Notes: a model not told the origin generated them from the sequence alone. Counted from the first letter of the stretch, positions 23,151 through 31,713 are shown. The stretch is 33,589 nt of DNA from CAYXSX01 sp964493095 (GCA_964493095.1 CAZBNG010000015.1:1-33589); one strand, 5' to 3'. Translations and numbers: made by a program.

Positions 23151-24257
23151 ATGAGCGAAACCGAGACTGAAGCTGTCGAGGAAATGAGCGAAGAAGAAAA
23201 AGCCATGGCTGCAGAATGGGAGGCTATGGCGGCTGACGATTCTGAGGGCGGCGCCGGCGGAGATGCGGATGACGCCATGAGTGGCGAGACCGGGACGCGT
23301 ATTCTCAATCAGGATGAAATCGATAGTTTGCTGGGGTTTGACGACGATGGAGCCGGCGTTGAAACGTCCGGGGTCATGGCGCTTATTAACTCCGCCATGG
23401 TCAACTATGAGCGTTTGCCGATGCTCGATATTGTGTTTGACCGGCTTGTTCGTCTTATGTCGACGTCTTTGCGCAATCTGACGACCGATAACGTGGAAGT
23501 ATCTCTGGATCAGGTTTCTACCGTTCGTTTCGGAGATTATATGAACTCGATCCCGTTGCCCGCGATGCTGTCCGTATTCAAGGCGGAAGAATGGGATAAT
23601 AATGGGCTGCTTGTTACAGACAGCGCTCTGATTTATTCGATTGTGGATGTGTTGTTGGGCGGACGTAAGGGTACTCCGGCCATTCGTGTGGAAGGGCGGC
23701 CCTATACAACAATTGAAACCAAGCTCGTCGAAAAGATGGTCGATGTGCTTCTTGGCGATCTTTCTTCCGCATTCGATCCGTTGTCTCCAGTCAGTTTTGC
23801 ACTGGACCGCATGGAAACCAATCCGCGTTTTGCAACAATCAGTCAAAGCGGCAGCGCTTGCGTTCTGGCAAGGCTTCGCGTGGATATGGGGGACCGTGGC
23901 GGTCGTGTCGAGGTGTTAATTCCTTATGCTACCCTTGAGCCTATCCGTGAATTGCTGTTGCAGATGTTCATGGGAGAAAAGTTTGGTCGTGACTCTATAT
24001 GGGAGAGCCACCTGACGCAGGAGTTGTACAAAACAGACGTGCAATTGCAAGCGATATTGGGAGAGGTTTTCTTGCCGCTTGGTGAGATGCTGAGCTGGAA
24101 AAAAGGTTCTCAGGTTATGTTTTCAACCAGCGTCGATGAAGAGCTTGAGTTGCGATGTGGCGATTTTCCAATGTTTAAGGGGCCCGTGGGGCAGAAACAG
24201 GGAAATATTGCAGTGCGGATTGAAGATTATCTGCCCCCTGAAAAAGAGGATGAGTAA
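23151..24257 (+). CDS. fliM: Flagellar motor switch protein FliM
   Basis: FliM is the C-ring protein that binds CheY-P and relays it to FliG. The 368-aa protein has an unusually long acidic N-terminus (residues 1-50), then the CheY-binding motif LNQDEIDSLLGF (52-63), the middle domain with NYERLPMLDIVFDRLVRLMS, TSLRNLTTDNVEVSL and FGDYMNSIPLPAMLSVFKAE, the VDVLLGGRKGTPA stretch and a C-terminal SPOA domain with DVQLQAILGEVFLPLGEMLS then ELRCGDFPMFKGPVG. In E. coli the motif is at the extreme N-terminus; here about 50 acidic residues precede it. The ATG at 23151 has GGAAAG about 8 nt upstream. The stop overlaps the next start (TAATG). Confidence 0.95.
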   Translation: MSETETEAVEEMSEEEKAMAAEWEAMAADDSEGGAGGDADDAMSGETGTRILNQDEIDSLLGFDDDGAGVETSGVMALINSAMVNYERLPMLDIVFDRLVRLMSTSLRNLTTDNVEVSLDQVSTVRFGDYMNSIPLPAMLSVFKAEEWDNNGLLVTDSALIYSIVDVLLGGRKGTPAIRVEGRPYTTIETKLVEKMVDVLLGDLSSAFDPLSPVSFALDRMETNPRFATISQSGSACVLARLRVDMGDRGGRVEVLIPYATLEPIRELLLQMFMGEKFGRDSIWESHLTQELYKTDVQLQAILGEVFLPLGEMLSWKKGSQVMFSTSVDEELELRCGDFPMFKGPVGQKQGNIAVRIEDYLPPEKEDE

Positions 24258-24904
24258 TGAGTGGTCTTACGCTGGGTTTGTTTATGGATGTTTCGGTTCT
24301 GGTGTTTTTGAGCGTGGCTATTTACCTCGCCCTGAAACTCTCGAAGAGCCTTGAGAACTTCAGGGAATCCAAAGAAGATTTTAGTCATGTGATCGCGGCC
24401 TTGTCCGCCAATGTCGATAATGCGCAAAAAGCTATTGGCAAGCTGAAAACGGCGGGACAGGAAGCGGCTGCAGACCTTACCCCGCTGGTCAACGAGGCAA
24501 GGGCGCTTGTGGAAGAGATGAAAGTGCTTAACGAGGCCGGTTATAATCTGGCAGAGCGTCTGGAAAATCTTGCCGAGCGTAACGGCGAGATCGCCAGAAA
24601 AAGCAGGAGCAGAATGGGAGGATATGGAATTAAAGGTGATGTTGTAGAGCCGTTTCCAGATAAGCCTGCTGGAAATGAGCAACTGCTCAATAAGCCGTAT
24701 TCCAGGCCTGAAGAAGATGATATGCCGTCGTTTTTTATCAATGATCGCGATTATGAAGAGGAATATGAGGGAGGTCCGCATGCTTCCGGTGATGCGATGG
24801 CCTGGGAAGATGAGGCAATGCCTGACGACTTGCAAAGCGCAGCAGAGAGAGAGCTGTATCAGGCCCTTAAGCAAAGCAAGAGACGCAGTAGCGTAAAAGG
24901 GTAA
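24257..24904 (+). CDS. Membrane-anchored coiled-coil protein, DUF6468-like
   Basis: A 215-aa protein with an N-terminal membrane helix (FMDVSVLVFLSVAIYLALKL), a cytoplasmic coiled coil (FRESKEDFSHVIAALSANVD then NAQKAIGKLKTAGQEAAADL and VEEMKVLNEAGYNLAERLEN) and a polar, probably disordered C-terminus. The arrangement matches the DUF6468 family that follows fliM in many alphaproteobacteria. Its function is not established. The start overlaps the fliM stop (TAATG), so translation is coupled, suggesting a stoichiometric link with the switch complex. No catalytic motif is seen. Confidence 0.75.
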   Translation: MSGLTLGLFMDVSVLVFLSVAIYLALKLSKSLENFRESKEDFSHVIAALSANVDNAQKAIGKLKTAGQEAAADLTPLVNEARALVEEMKVLNEAGYNLAERLENLAERNGEIARKSRSRMGGYGIKGDVVEPFPDKPAGNEQLLNKPYSRPEEDDMPSFFINDRDYEEEYEGGPHASGDAMAWEDEAMPDDLQSAAERELYQALKQSKRRSSVKG

Positions 24905-24922
24905 CTTGAAAAAATAAATGTA

Positions 24923-25681
24923 ATGGCACATGTGAATTTTTGGGAAAGGCTGAGACTATTGCCGCTGCTGATTCTGGTGGCGTTTCTAGCATTTTCTGTC
25001 CGTGTCGTAGATGTTGTATCGGGCTTTTACAGTCTGTCAGCGGTTGCTTATGCTGTTGAAGGAAATCAGGGGGCGCCAACAGCCTCTGAGGCAGCGCAAG
25101 CTGAAAATCCTGCTTCGCAGGGAAATCTGATAGTGTCGGATGACAAAAAAAAGGAAGAAATTCCTGAGCAGAGTATTACAGCCGAGGATGTTGAAAGCTT
25201 GGGGCTGTCCCAGGAGAAGCCTGTGGACTGGCTGGATTCCACTGATTCTGATCTGGAGTACTCTGATGTTCGTATGGAAATTTTTAAAGATCTCGCCAAA
25301 CGAAGAAAAGAGCTCGACGACAGACAACAATCTATAGCAACGCGAGAGGCTCTTCTTCGTGCTGCTGAAAAGGAACTGGATCAAAAATACAAAGAGCTTA
25401 TTCAATTGCGTAACGAAATAGAGGGGCTTTTGGATAAGCAGTCTAAAGAAGAGGCAGAAAGGCTTAACAGCCTTGTGCGCATTTACGAAGGCATGAAGGC
25501 AAAAGAAGCGGCACGTATTTTCGATACGCTTGATCTGGATGTTTTGGTGGCTGTCATGGGGAAGATGTCGGAGCGGAAATTGTCTCCCATTCTGGCGAAT
25601 ATGAACCCGGAACGGGCTCGCACAGTTACTATCATGCTAGCCGAACAGCGTCGGCTCCCCGAACTGCCTAAAAGCAATTAA
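24923..25681 (+). CDS. MotE-like periplasmic protein
   Basis: A 252-aa protein with a membrane anchor or signal (LLPLLILVAFLAFSVRVVDV), a long periplasmic Glu-rich linker, a coiled coil at about 120-185 (KRRKELDDRQQSIATREALL, then RAAEKELDQKYKELIQLRNE) and a C-terminal MgtE-N-like domain with SLVRIYEGMKAKEAARIFDT then LDLDVLVAVMGKMSERKLSP and ILANMNPERA. This domain order is that of MotE, which stabilises MotC in rhizobia, and of related proteins found after fliM in other alphaproteobacteria. I use motE-like because motC is not here; the stator-linked proteins at 26973-28447 are plausible partners. The ATG at 24923 lies 18 bp after the previous stop. Confidence 0.75.
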   Translation: MAHVNFWERLRLLPLLILVAFLAFSVRVVDVVSGFYSLSAVAYAVEGNQGAPTASEAAQAENPASQGNLIVSDDKKKEEIPEQSITAEDVESLGLSQEKPVDWLDSTDSDLEYSDVRMEIFKDLAKRRKELDDRQQSIATREALLRAAEKELDQKYKELIQLRNEIEGLLDKQSKEEAERLNSLVRIYEGMKAKEAARIFDTLDLDVLVAVMGKMSERKLSPILANMNPERARTVTIMLAEQRRLPELPKSN

Positions 25682-25746
25682 GGGCGTTATTTTTCCGTTG
25701 TAAGCGTTATTCATTCTTTTGTATTCTGGATTTCACAGGTACTTAA

Positions 25747-25780
25747 ATCGTGCTATTCTGCACGATATCGTGGTTTCACG
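25747..25780 (+). terminator. Two tandem hairpins in the motE-cheY gap (possible terminator)
   Basis: ATCGTGC-TATTCT-GCACGAT (25747-25766) is a perfect 7-bp stem and CGTG-GTTT-CACG (25769-25780) follows at once. The downstream sequence is T-rich but interrupted (TCTTTAAGGTTTTTCTTTG). It may end the fliL operon; alternatively it is part of the cheY control region, since it lies 96 bp before the GTG start. Confidence 0.35.
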
Positions 25781-25875
25781 GTCTTTAAGGTTTTTCTTTG
25801 TCCTCGTTCTCTGGGGATGCTCTTTCAGGTAGATCTACGGCAATACATGGCACTTGCATAAAGGAGATTAAAGTA

Positions 25876-26262
25876 GTGGTAGATATGAATATGAACGTCC
25901 TTATTGTGGATGATTATAATACAATGCTTAGAATTATGAAAAATTTATTGAAGCAGCTTGGCTTTGTAAATATAGATGAAGCAATGGATGGTGCCGCAGC
26001 TTTTGAAAAGGTGCAGCAAAAAAAATATGGTCTTATTATATCAGACTGGAATATGGAACCGATGACGGGGTATGAGTTTCTCAAGAAAATCAGATCGTCA
26101 GACCAGTCCTACAGTAGCATACCTTTCATTATGGTTACGGCGGAAAGCAAGACTGAAAACGTAGTGGCGGCCAAACAGGCAGGTGTTGATAATTATATTG
26201 TAAAACCTTTTAATGCGCAGACGCTTAAAACAAAAATTTCTGCTGTATTAGGAGAGTTTTAA
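25876..26262 (+). CDS. cheY: Chemotaxis response regulator CheY
   Basis: CheY-P binds FliM and reverses or stops the motor. The 128-aa receiver has acidic residues D12-D13 (LIVDDYNTM), the phospho-acceptor D57 (LIISDWNMEPMTGYEFL), the switch Thr in VTAE (T88) and Lys110 in VKPF. Sequence around LLKQLGF-NIDEAMDG is close to classical CheY. The frame opens at 25798, but the GTG at 25876 has AAGGAG 9 nt upstream and gives the usual length and numbering. It stands directly before cheZ, and the same operon carries fliM upstream and motB-like genes downstream. Confidence 0.93.
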   Translation: MVDMNMNVLIVDDYNTMLRIMKNLLKQLGFVNIDEAMDGAAAFEKVQQKKYGLIISDWNMEPMTGYEFLKKIRSSDQSYSSIPFIMVTAESKTENVVAAKQAGVDNYIVKPFNAQTLKTKISAVLGEF

Positions 26263-26287
26263 GCCTTTTATTTGTAGGAGAGTATAT

Positions 26288-26914
26288 ATGGCGCAGCCAA
26301 TGATAGATCATGAAGAGCATAAACAGGCTTTTGAGCGGGATGAAGTTATCAAGATTATTAATTCAGTGATTTCCAAGGTAGAGCATGCCGGGGATGTGTC
26401 TCGTGATATGATTTTCGGAGAGCTCAAAGAGCTTCGCAAAGTTATAGAGGATACCCGTAAGGAGGTCGGTGCAACTGGTGCCGGCGATATTAAGCATAAA
26501 CATATTCCAACGGCTACAGATGAGCTGGGGGCGGTTGTTGAGGCTACCGAAGAAGCGTCTGGTGCCATCATGGATGCTTGTGACGTCATACAGGAAAAAG
26601 CCTCGCAAATGGGTGGTGATGCTGGTGATGCTATCGCTGCCGAGGTTGTGAAAATATTTGAGGCATGTTCTTTTCAGGATATTACGGGGCAACGTATCAC
26701 AAAAGTGATAACAACTTTGTGCACTATCGAAGAAAAGGTGAACAGGCTTCTTGCCGCTGCGGGGGGGCACGCCGGCGTGGTAGCGGACGATAGCGAGGAC
26801 GAAGGAAAAGAATCCGCCGGAGGCGGGGACGATGGCTTGCTGAATGGCCCACAACTACCCGGGCATGCGGTGACGCAGGACGATATAGATAAGCTTCTTG
26901 CAGAATTCGACTGA
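26288..26914 (+). CDS. cheZ: CheY-P phosphatase CheZ
   Basis: CheZ dephosphorylates CheY-P. The 208-aa protein has a helical N-region, the catalytic segment KIFEACSFQDITGQRITKVI with D131 and Q135 equal to E. coli D143 and Q147, an acidic Gly-rich linker and a C-terminal CheY-binding peptide TQDDIDKLLAEFD. The C-terminal peptide resembles the FliM CheY-binding motif LNQDEIDSLLGF. Length is normal. The ATG at 26288 has GTAGGAGAG 7 nt upstream. The pairing with cheY is tight (25 bp). CheZ is patchily distributed in alphaproteobacteria. Confidence 0.92.
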   Translation: MAQPMIDHEEHKQAFERDEVIKIINSVISKVEHAGDVSRDMIFGELKELRKVIEDTRKEVGATGAGDIKHKHIPTATDELGAVVEATEEASGAIMDACDVIQEKASQMGGDAGDAIAAEVVKIFEACSFQDITGQRITKVITTLCTIEEKVNRLLAAAGGHAGVVADDSEDEGKESAGGGDDGLLNGPQLPGHAVTQDDIDKLLAEFD

Positions 26915-26972
26915 TTTATAAACGTTGTTCTCTCATTATTATTTTTGCTAGAATCTGCTTTGGAGAAAACCC

Positions 26973-27614
26973 ATGGCCAATCAGTTTCTTGCGCTAGCTA
27001 TGTTCATTATGTTGCTGTCGTTCTTTATTATTCTGAACGCCATGTCGGACTATGAGGAAGAACGTTCCCGGCCTATTATGAGCAGTATCGCGGCCGTGTT
27101 TAGCGCGAAAGCTGTGGACAAGGAAGATTTTGGCACAACAACGCGGGAAACTCAGGAGCAATCTTACAAACAGGGGGATGCGCTAGATCAGGTAAAGGGA
27201 TTATTTACGGCTGAAGTAGCGGGAGTGAAAGCTCAAAAAAACCGCTTGGGCACATCCATGAATCTTAAGATGAAGCTCGATGATTTTGAGCGGGCTATTA
27301 TGACACCGAAATCATCTGATATTGAGCTTTTACCCACATTGGTTTCTCTAATAGACACGCAAGATAACATTCCATACCGGATGGACATTGTCGTTGGCAC
27401 AGGACAAAACCCGGCAAAAATCGCTAATGAAAATCCCGATGAAGCCCGCAATTATATTCACAGAGCTTCCGCGCTGGCGGATGTGTTGGAGAATGCTGGC
27501 CTTCCCAGAAAGCTGGTTTCAACCGGTCTGGGTTCGGGAAGCGCAGGGTATGTGGATTTGAATTTCCAAAGATATGAACCATTTAATCCTGTTGGTGTGC
27601 GGGGAGGCGGATAA
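26973..27614 (+). CDS. MotB-like protein lacking the stator Asp
   Basis: A 213-aa protein with one membrane helix at residues 4-23 (QFLALAMFIMLLSFFIILNA), followed by MSDYEEERSRPIMSSIAAVF and a C-terminal OmpA-like region (IPYRMDIVVGTGQNPA, then RASALADVLENAGLPRKLVS). Helix and what follows resemble MotB, but the TF-T-D stretch with the proton-carrying Asp is missing, and so is most of the cytoplasmic N-terminus. The start is firm: GGAG lies 7 nt before the ATG. It is 5 bp before a complete motB. Possible readings are a regulatory or structural stator partner, or a degenerate copy. Confidence 0.75.
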   Translation: MANQFLALAMFIMLLSFFIILNAMSDYEEERSRPIMSSIAAVFSAKAVDKEDFGTTTRETQEQSYKQGDALDQVKGLFTAEVAGVKAQKNRLGTSMNLKMKLDDFERAIMTPKSSDIELLPTLVSLIDTQDNIPYRMDIVVGTGQNPAKIANENPDEARNYIHRASALADVLENAGLPRKLVSTGLGSGSAGYVDLNFQRYEPFNPVGVRGGG

Positions 27615-27619
27615 GATAA

Positions 27620-28447
27620 ATGGACGCGGAAAGCGAAGAACCGGAAAATGAAGAGGGTGCTGATGAAGAGGCGGCGGTGCGCAATGCCAGGCGGGAAAGA
27701 CTCTTCGGGCGCCGAAGGCGCCGTAAAAATGAAGAAGGAGAAGAAATAGCTCTTTGGTTGATTACCTTTACAGACGTAGTGGCTCTGATGCTTACTTTCT
27801 TTGTGTTGCTTTATGCGATGTCGATCGTCAAGGAAGATGAGTGGGCGGAAATGACAGGGGCTGTAAACCAGGAATTTGGTCAGTTTTTTTCATTTTCTGA
27901 AAATAGTGGAACGCAGGATGCCATTGAAATTGACAAACTCGACTATGCCAAAGCGCTTGATCTTGGCTATCTGGAGTCTCTGATCCGTGATTTGATCGGA
28001 AAAGAGGAGATGCTAACCGATGTAACTATTTTGAAACAAAGGGACCGCCTTATTATTTCCATGCCTTCTGCGTTATTGTTTGATACAGCCAGCGCACGTA
28101 TTTCAGAAGAAGGTAAGAGGGCATTGTTTTCTGTGGGTGGCGCATTGTCACGTATACGTAACGGTTTGGAGATTGTGGGGAATGCGGATCCGCGCCTGAT
28201 TGAATCAGGGGAAACTCCTTTTAATTCAAACTGGGAGCTTTCACTGGCACGGGCCATGGCCGTTGCGGGCGTTCTGCGCGACGTGGGGTATTCCCGGGAT
28301 ATGACGGTAAAAGGGCTTTCCAGTGCGCGTTACGACGAATTACCATACGATATGGATGAAATGCGCCGCCTTGATTTGGCGCGGCGTGTAGATATTGTTA
28401 TTCTGAAAGATACGAGAGCGCAACGATCCTTTATGGATATCAAATAA
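27620..28447 (+). CDS. motB: Flagellar motor stator protein MotB (OmpA-like)
   Basis: MotB anchors the stator to peptidoglycan and carries the proton-binding Asp. The 275-aa protein has an acidic then Arg-rich cytoplasmic N-terminus (ARRERLFGRRRRRKNEEGEE), a helix IALWLITFTDVVALMLTFFV with Asp52, the linker, and a C-terminal OmpA-like domain (RLIISMPSALLFDTASARIS, then NSNWELSLARAMAVAGVLRD and LDLARRVDIVI). NSNWELSxARA is a clear peptidoglycan-binding signature. motA is not in the window. It follows the Asp-less paralogue by 5 bp and precedes a large exported TPR gene. Confidence 0.88.
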   Translation: MDAESEEPENEEGADEEAAVRNARRERLFGRRRRRKNEEGEEIALWLITFTDVVALMLTFFVLLYAMSIVKEDEWAEMTGAVNQEFGQFFSFSENSGTQDAIEIDKLDYAKALDLGYLESLIRDLIGKEEMLTDVTILKQRDRLIISMPSALLFDTASARISEEGKRALFSVGGALSRIRNGLEIVGNADPRLIESGETPFNSNWELSLARAMAVAGVLRDVGYSRDMTVKGLSSARYDELPYDMDEMRRLDLARRVDIVILKDTRAQRSFMDIK

Positions 28448-28551
28448 GATACCGAACCCGTAAAATTCGGAATACTGTTTAAATCCCGTGTAACAAACGC
28501 TTCCATGCCGCTCTATTCCTTGTTCTTTACTGCCGCCTGTGGCAATTTTAA

Positions 28552-31500
28552 ATGATGAGATGTGCCTTTTTTATTCTGGCTTTTATTCTGTCCTGCTTGG
28601 GAGTAACCGGGCATGCATGGGCTCAGAAACACATTGGTGTCCGGGCGGGTGATCATAAGGAGTACTCGCGTATTGTTCTGGATGGGGCTGCGAAGGCACC
28701 CTATAAAAAGAATATTTCTGATGACGGCAAGCTTACGGTCATCTTTCAAAATGATGTTGTTCTTGATGTTTCACAAATGCCCGATGGGGCGACAGGAAAC
28801 ATTCTAGGCTATTCTGTTGATGCTAAAACGCCCAACACTTTTACTATAAACATTCCCTCGGGCAGCCGTATCCGGGATTTCAAAATAGGCCAAAAGCTGG
28901 TTTTTGATATATACGATCCTCCGGGAGGGCGGCAAACGGCATCCAAAAAAGAAGAGCCGAAAAATATAGAGGAGAAATCTGTTCCGGAGGAAGCGGCCCC
29001 GCAAGCTTCAGCCGCAAAAGAAGACAAAAAGAAAATCGAAAAGCCTGATGATACGGCGGCATCCGAAACAAATGAAAAGCAGGAGATGCAAAAGCAATTG
29101 GAGGGCTTGCACACTGATCAGATGTCCGCTCAATCACCTGCAGTGGTGGAGGAAAAGCCGGAAGTCGAAGCTGTGAAAGAGACGCAGATTAAGATTCCTG
29201 AAAATGCTGTGAAGCCTAACTTGATAAGTTTGTCTTCCACGCAGGAATTTGGCATGGGCGCTTTTGAAAATCGAGGGAATTTGTTTTTAATTACAACGAA
29301 AAGCGATGAGTTTTTAAAGCCGCAAATTAGCGGTCCGACGGCGCTTAATATGTTCCTGTTCGAAGAAATGCCCCTTGAGGAAGGTAAAGTTTTCCGTACG
29401 AAACTGCCCATGGGTCTGAATATTCGGGCGGAAGGCAGAGGTCTGTTGTGGCGGGTGATTGTTGGGGGAAAGAAACAGGATAGAAAAGCCATTATCCCGG
29501 AACGCAAAGATGTGCGTGAAAAACAGCTCCGAAGTGGAAGCATTTTTTTCCCTCTTAAGGGCGCGGGCCGTCTTATTGACATTAAAGACCCTTTTACGGG
29601 AGAAAATTTTAAAATTGTGACTGTGACAGTGGCATCTGAGTACAATGCAAAGCGGCAGGATTTTATCGATTTTGATGTATTACCCTCTGTTATAGGGCTG
29701 CTTATTCGTCCGAAAGCAGACGATCTTCAAATATCGATTACGGATAAAGGTGTTGAAATTTCGCGCCCGGAGGGGCTGGCTTTGATGACCAACACGATGC
29801 TTGCTTCTGCTAAGGCCAATCGAGATGTCGTTAAGGAAGAGTCGGAATACCAGGCGCCGATCAGGATGATCTATAAATTTAATGAATGGAGAAAAGGGGG
29901 GATGGAGGCGCTCCATAAAAATAAAAACACCGTTCTTTCCGATCTTAAACAGCAAAAGCAGGTAGAGCAGGTTGAAAATCTTATCCTTCTGTCAAAAATG
30001 TATCTGGCTAATGTCAGGGGAAGCGAAGCGCTTGGTTTTCTGAGATTTGCAGCGCAGGAAATGCCGGAAATCCAGCAAACTCCGGAATATATCGCATTGC
30101 GGGGAGCCGCCAAAGCGCTGAGCTGGAAAAGCGCGGAAGCCTTCCGCGATTTGTCAAACCCGGTATTAAAAGAATATGGAGAAATTGATTATTGGCGTGC
30201 TTTTGTTCTCGCCGACCTGGGCGATTGGGAGCAGGCGGCCGAAGTGATGCCGGAGCGATTTGCGCCGCTTTATTCTTATCCCAAAGCGATCCGCGACAGA
30301 GTTGGCATAACGCTCGCGGAAATTGCATTACGTGCCGGTAAAGTCAACCATGCGGAAGAACTTCTGGGGATTGTTGAAGGACAGGACCAGGATCAGGAAG
30401 AAGATTACGGCAATGGGTTTGAAGGTTCTTATCATGCCGCGTTGCAGTACCTGAAAGGCGAAGCTGCGCGCCAGAGAGGCAAGATTAAAGACACATTTAA
30501 TCTGTGGCAGCCGCTTACCGAAGGACGCGATGATCTTTATAGAGCCAAAGCGGGACTTGCGCTGACAAGGTTGCTCATGGAGGAAGGTAAGCTTGATAAT
30601 CTTCAGGCCATAGACCAGCTTGAGCGGCTTCGTTACAGCTGGCGTGGCGATGAACTTGAAGCTCAGATTAATTATTGGCTTGGTAAACTTTATTTTGACC
30701 AAAAAGAATATGTTAAAGGGCTGACTATCATGCGCGATGCGGTTACTTCCGCGCCGGATACCGATATGGGCCGGAAGGTAACAAAAGAGATGGCCAGTGC
30801 GTTTGAGGATCTTTATCTCGGTCCGAAGCTTGAAGGTGTCTCTCCTCTGGATGCTGTTGCCATATACGAACAATTCAGTGAACTGGTTCCAACAGGGGCA
30901 AAAGGCGATAGAGTGGTCGAGCGTCTTGCAGAGCATCTGGTCCGGGCCGATTTGCTCAGTCGTGCCGGGGATTTGCTTGAATATCAGGTTGAACACAGGC
31001 TAAAGGGAGTTAATGCCCTGAATGTAGCGGTGCGGCTCGCTGGCATTCGCCTTCTTGATTTGAAACCTGACAAAGCTCTTCAGGCTCTGGATAAGGCCGC
31101 GCAAATTATGCGCACGATTCCAGTAAAGGATATAAATCCTGCGCGCGTTACTGAAATGACACTTTTGCGTGCCCGGGCGCTTTCAAAACAGGGAAAAACG
31201 GATCAGGCGCTGGCGTTGTTAAACGCTATGGAGCCGGAGCCCAATGTTAATAAGCTAAAAGTTAGTATAGCCTGGAATGCGGGTTACTGGGACGACGCAG
31301 CTGAAGCGCTTGATTATGTGATAAGCGATGAAGCATTTTCTTTATCCCGTCCTCTTTCGGAAGAACATGCCGCCATGCTGCTTAACCGCGCCATAGCGCT
31401 TAACCTTGCCAGTGATCGTATCGGCTTGTCCAACATGCGAGAAAAATATAGTGATGCCATGAGCCGCACAGACAAAGCACGTATGTTTGAGGTCGTTACG

Positions 31501-31713
31501 CGTGCACGTCAGAGTCCCGCTTTGGCCGATAGGCAAACGCTGCTATCCATTACGTCTGAAGTCGATATGTTTAGTGACTTTATGAGCAGTTACAGGAAGG
31601 TGGCAGGAAAGGACAATGAAGCCGAAATGCCTGCTGAGCTGCCGGTGCCTCCGTCCGGCGGTGGTAACATACCTCAGGGAGCACAAGACGGTGCGGCCGC
31701 TACTGGCCAGTAA
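28552..31713 (+). CDS. Large exported TPR protein of the motility cluster
   Basis: A 1053-aa protein with a signal peptide (CAFFILAFILSCLGVTGHAW, cleavage after AWA), an N-terminal beta domain (residues 26-120, AMIN-like: VRAGDHKEYSRIVLDG, NIPSGSRIRDFKIGQKLVFD), a charged Glu/Lys/Pro linker (about 120-210), a second beta domain (about 215-420) and then TPR-type helical repeats to about 1000, including SEALGFLRFAAQEMPEIQQT and NHAEELLGIVEGQ. The tail is Pro/Gly-rich. I do not recognise a named family, though large exported TPR proteins near motor genes are known (PflA-like scaffolds in epsilonproteobacteria). No clear ribosome site precedes the ATG, and a 104-bp gap follows motB. It overlaps fliP by 14 bp at the 3' end. 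Confidence 0.85.
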   Translation: MMRCAFFILAFILSCLGVTGHAWAQKHIGVRAGDHKEYSRIVLDGAAKAPYKKNISDDGKLTVIFQNDVVLDVSQMPDGATGNILGYSVDAKTPNTFTINIPSGSRIRDFKIGQKLVFDIYDPPGGRQTASKKEEPKNIEEKSVPEEAAPQASAAKEDKKKIEKPDDTAASETNEKQEMQKQLEGLHTDQMSAQSPAVVEEKPEVEAVKETQIKIPENAVKPNLISLSSTQEFGMGAFENRGNLFLITTKSDEFLKPQISGPTALNMFLFEEMPLEEGKVFRTKLPMGLNIRAEGRGLLWRVIVGGKKQDRKAIIPERKDVREKQLRSGSIFFPLKGAGRLIDIKDPFTGENFKIVTVTVASEYNAKRQDFIDFDVLPSVIGLLIRPKADDLQISITDKGVEISRPEGLALMTNTMLASAKANRDVVKEESEYQAPIRMIYKFNEWRKGGMEALHKNKNTVLSDLKQQKQVEQVENLILLSKMYLANVRGSEALGFLRFAAQEMPEIQQTPEYIALRGAAKALSWKSAEAFRDLSNPVLKEYGEIDYWRAFVLADLGDWEQAAEVMPERFAPLYSYPKAIRDRVGITLAEIALRAGKVNHAEELLGIVEGQDQDQEEDYGNGFEGSYHAALQYLKGEAARQRGKIKDTFNLWQPLTEGRDDLYRAKAGLALTRLLMEEGKLDNLQAIDQLERLRYSWRGDELEAQINYWLGKLYFDQKEYVKGLTIMRDAVTSAPDTDMGRKVTKEMASAFEDLYLGPKLEGVSPLDAVAIYEQFSELVPTGAKGDRVVERLAEHLVRADLLSRAGDLLEYQVEHRLKGVNALNVAVRLAGIRLLDLKPDKALQALDKAAQIMRTIPVKDINPARVTEMTLLRARALSKQGKTDQALALLNAMEPEPNVNKLKVSIAWNAGYWDDAAEALDYVISDEAFSLSRPLSEEHAAMLLNRAIALNLASDRIGLSNMREKYSDAMSRTDKARMFEVVTRARQSPALADRQTLLSITSEVDMFSDFMSSYRKVAGKDNEAEMPAELPVPPSGGGNIPQGAQDGAAATGQ

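Noticed and set aside
22920..23846. 308-aa minus-strand open frame opposite fliM
   Set aside because: It lies wholly over the ends of fliL and the body of fliM, is rich in His/Arg/Cys and has no recognisable domain; it is a shadow frame.
24227..24931. 234-aa minus-strand frame opposite the DUF6468-like gene
   Set aside because: Shadow of a coupled gene, with no ribosome site and no family likeness.
25854..25866. TGGCAC followed directly by TTGCA before cheY as a sigma-54 site
   Set aside because: The two halves are too close; GG-N10-GC spacing is not met.
30328..30996. 222-aa minus-strand frame within the TPR gene
   Set aside because: The opposite frame encodes clear TPR repeats in a 1053-aa gene with a signal peptide.
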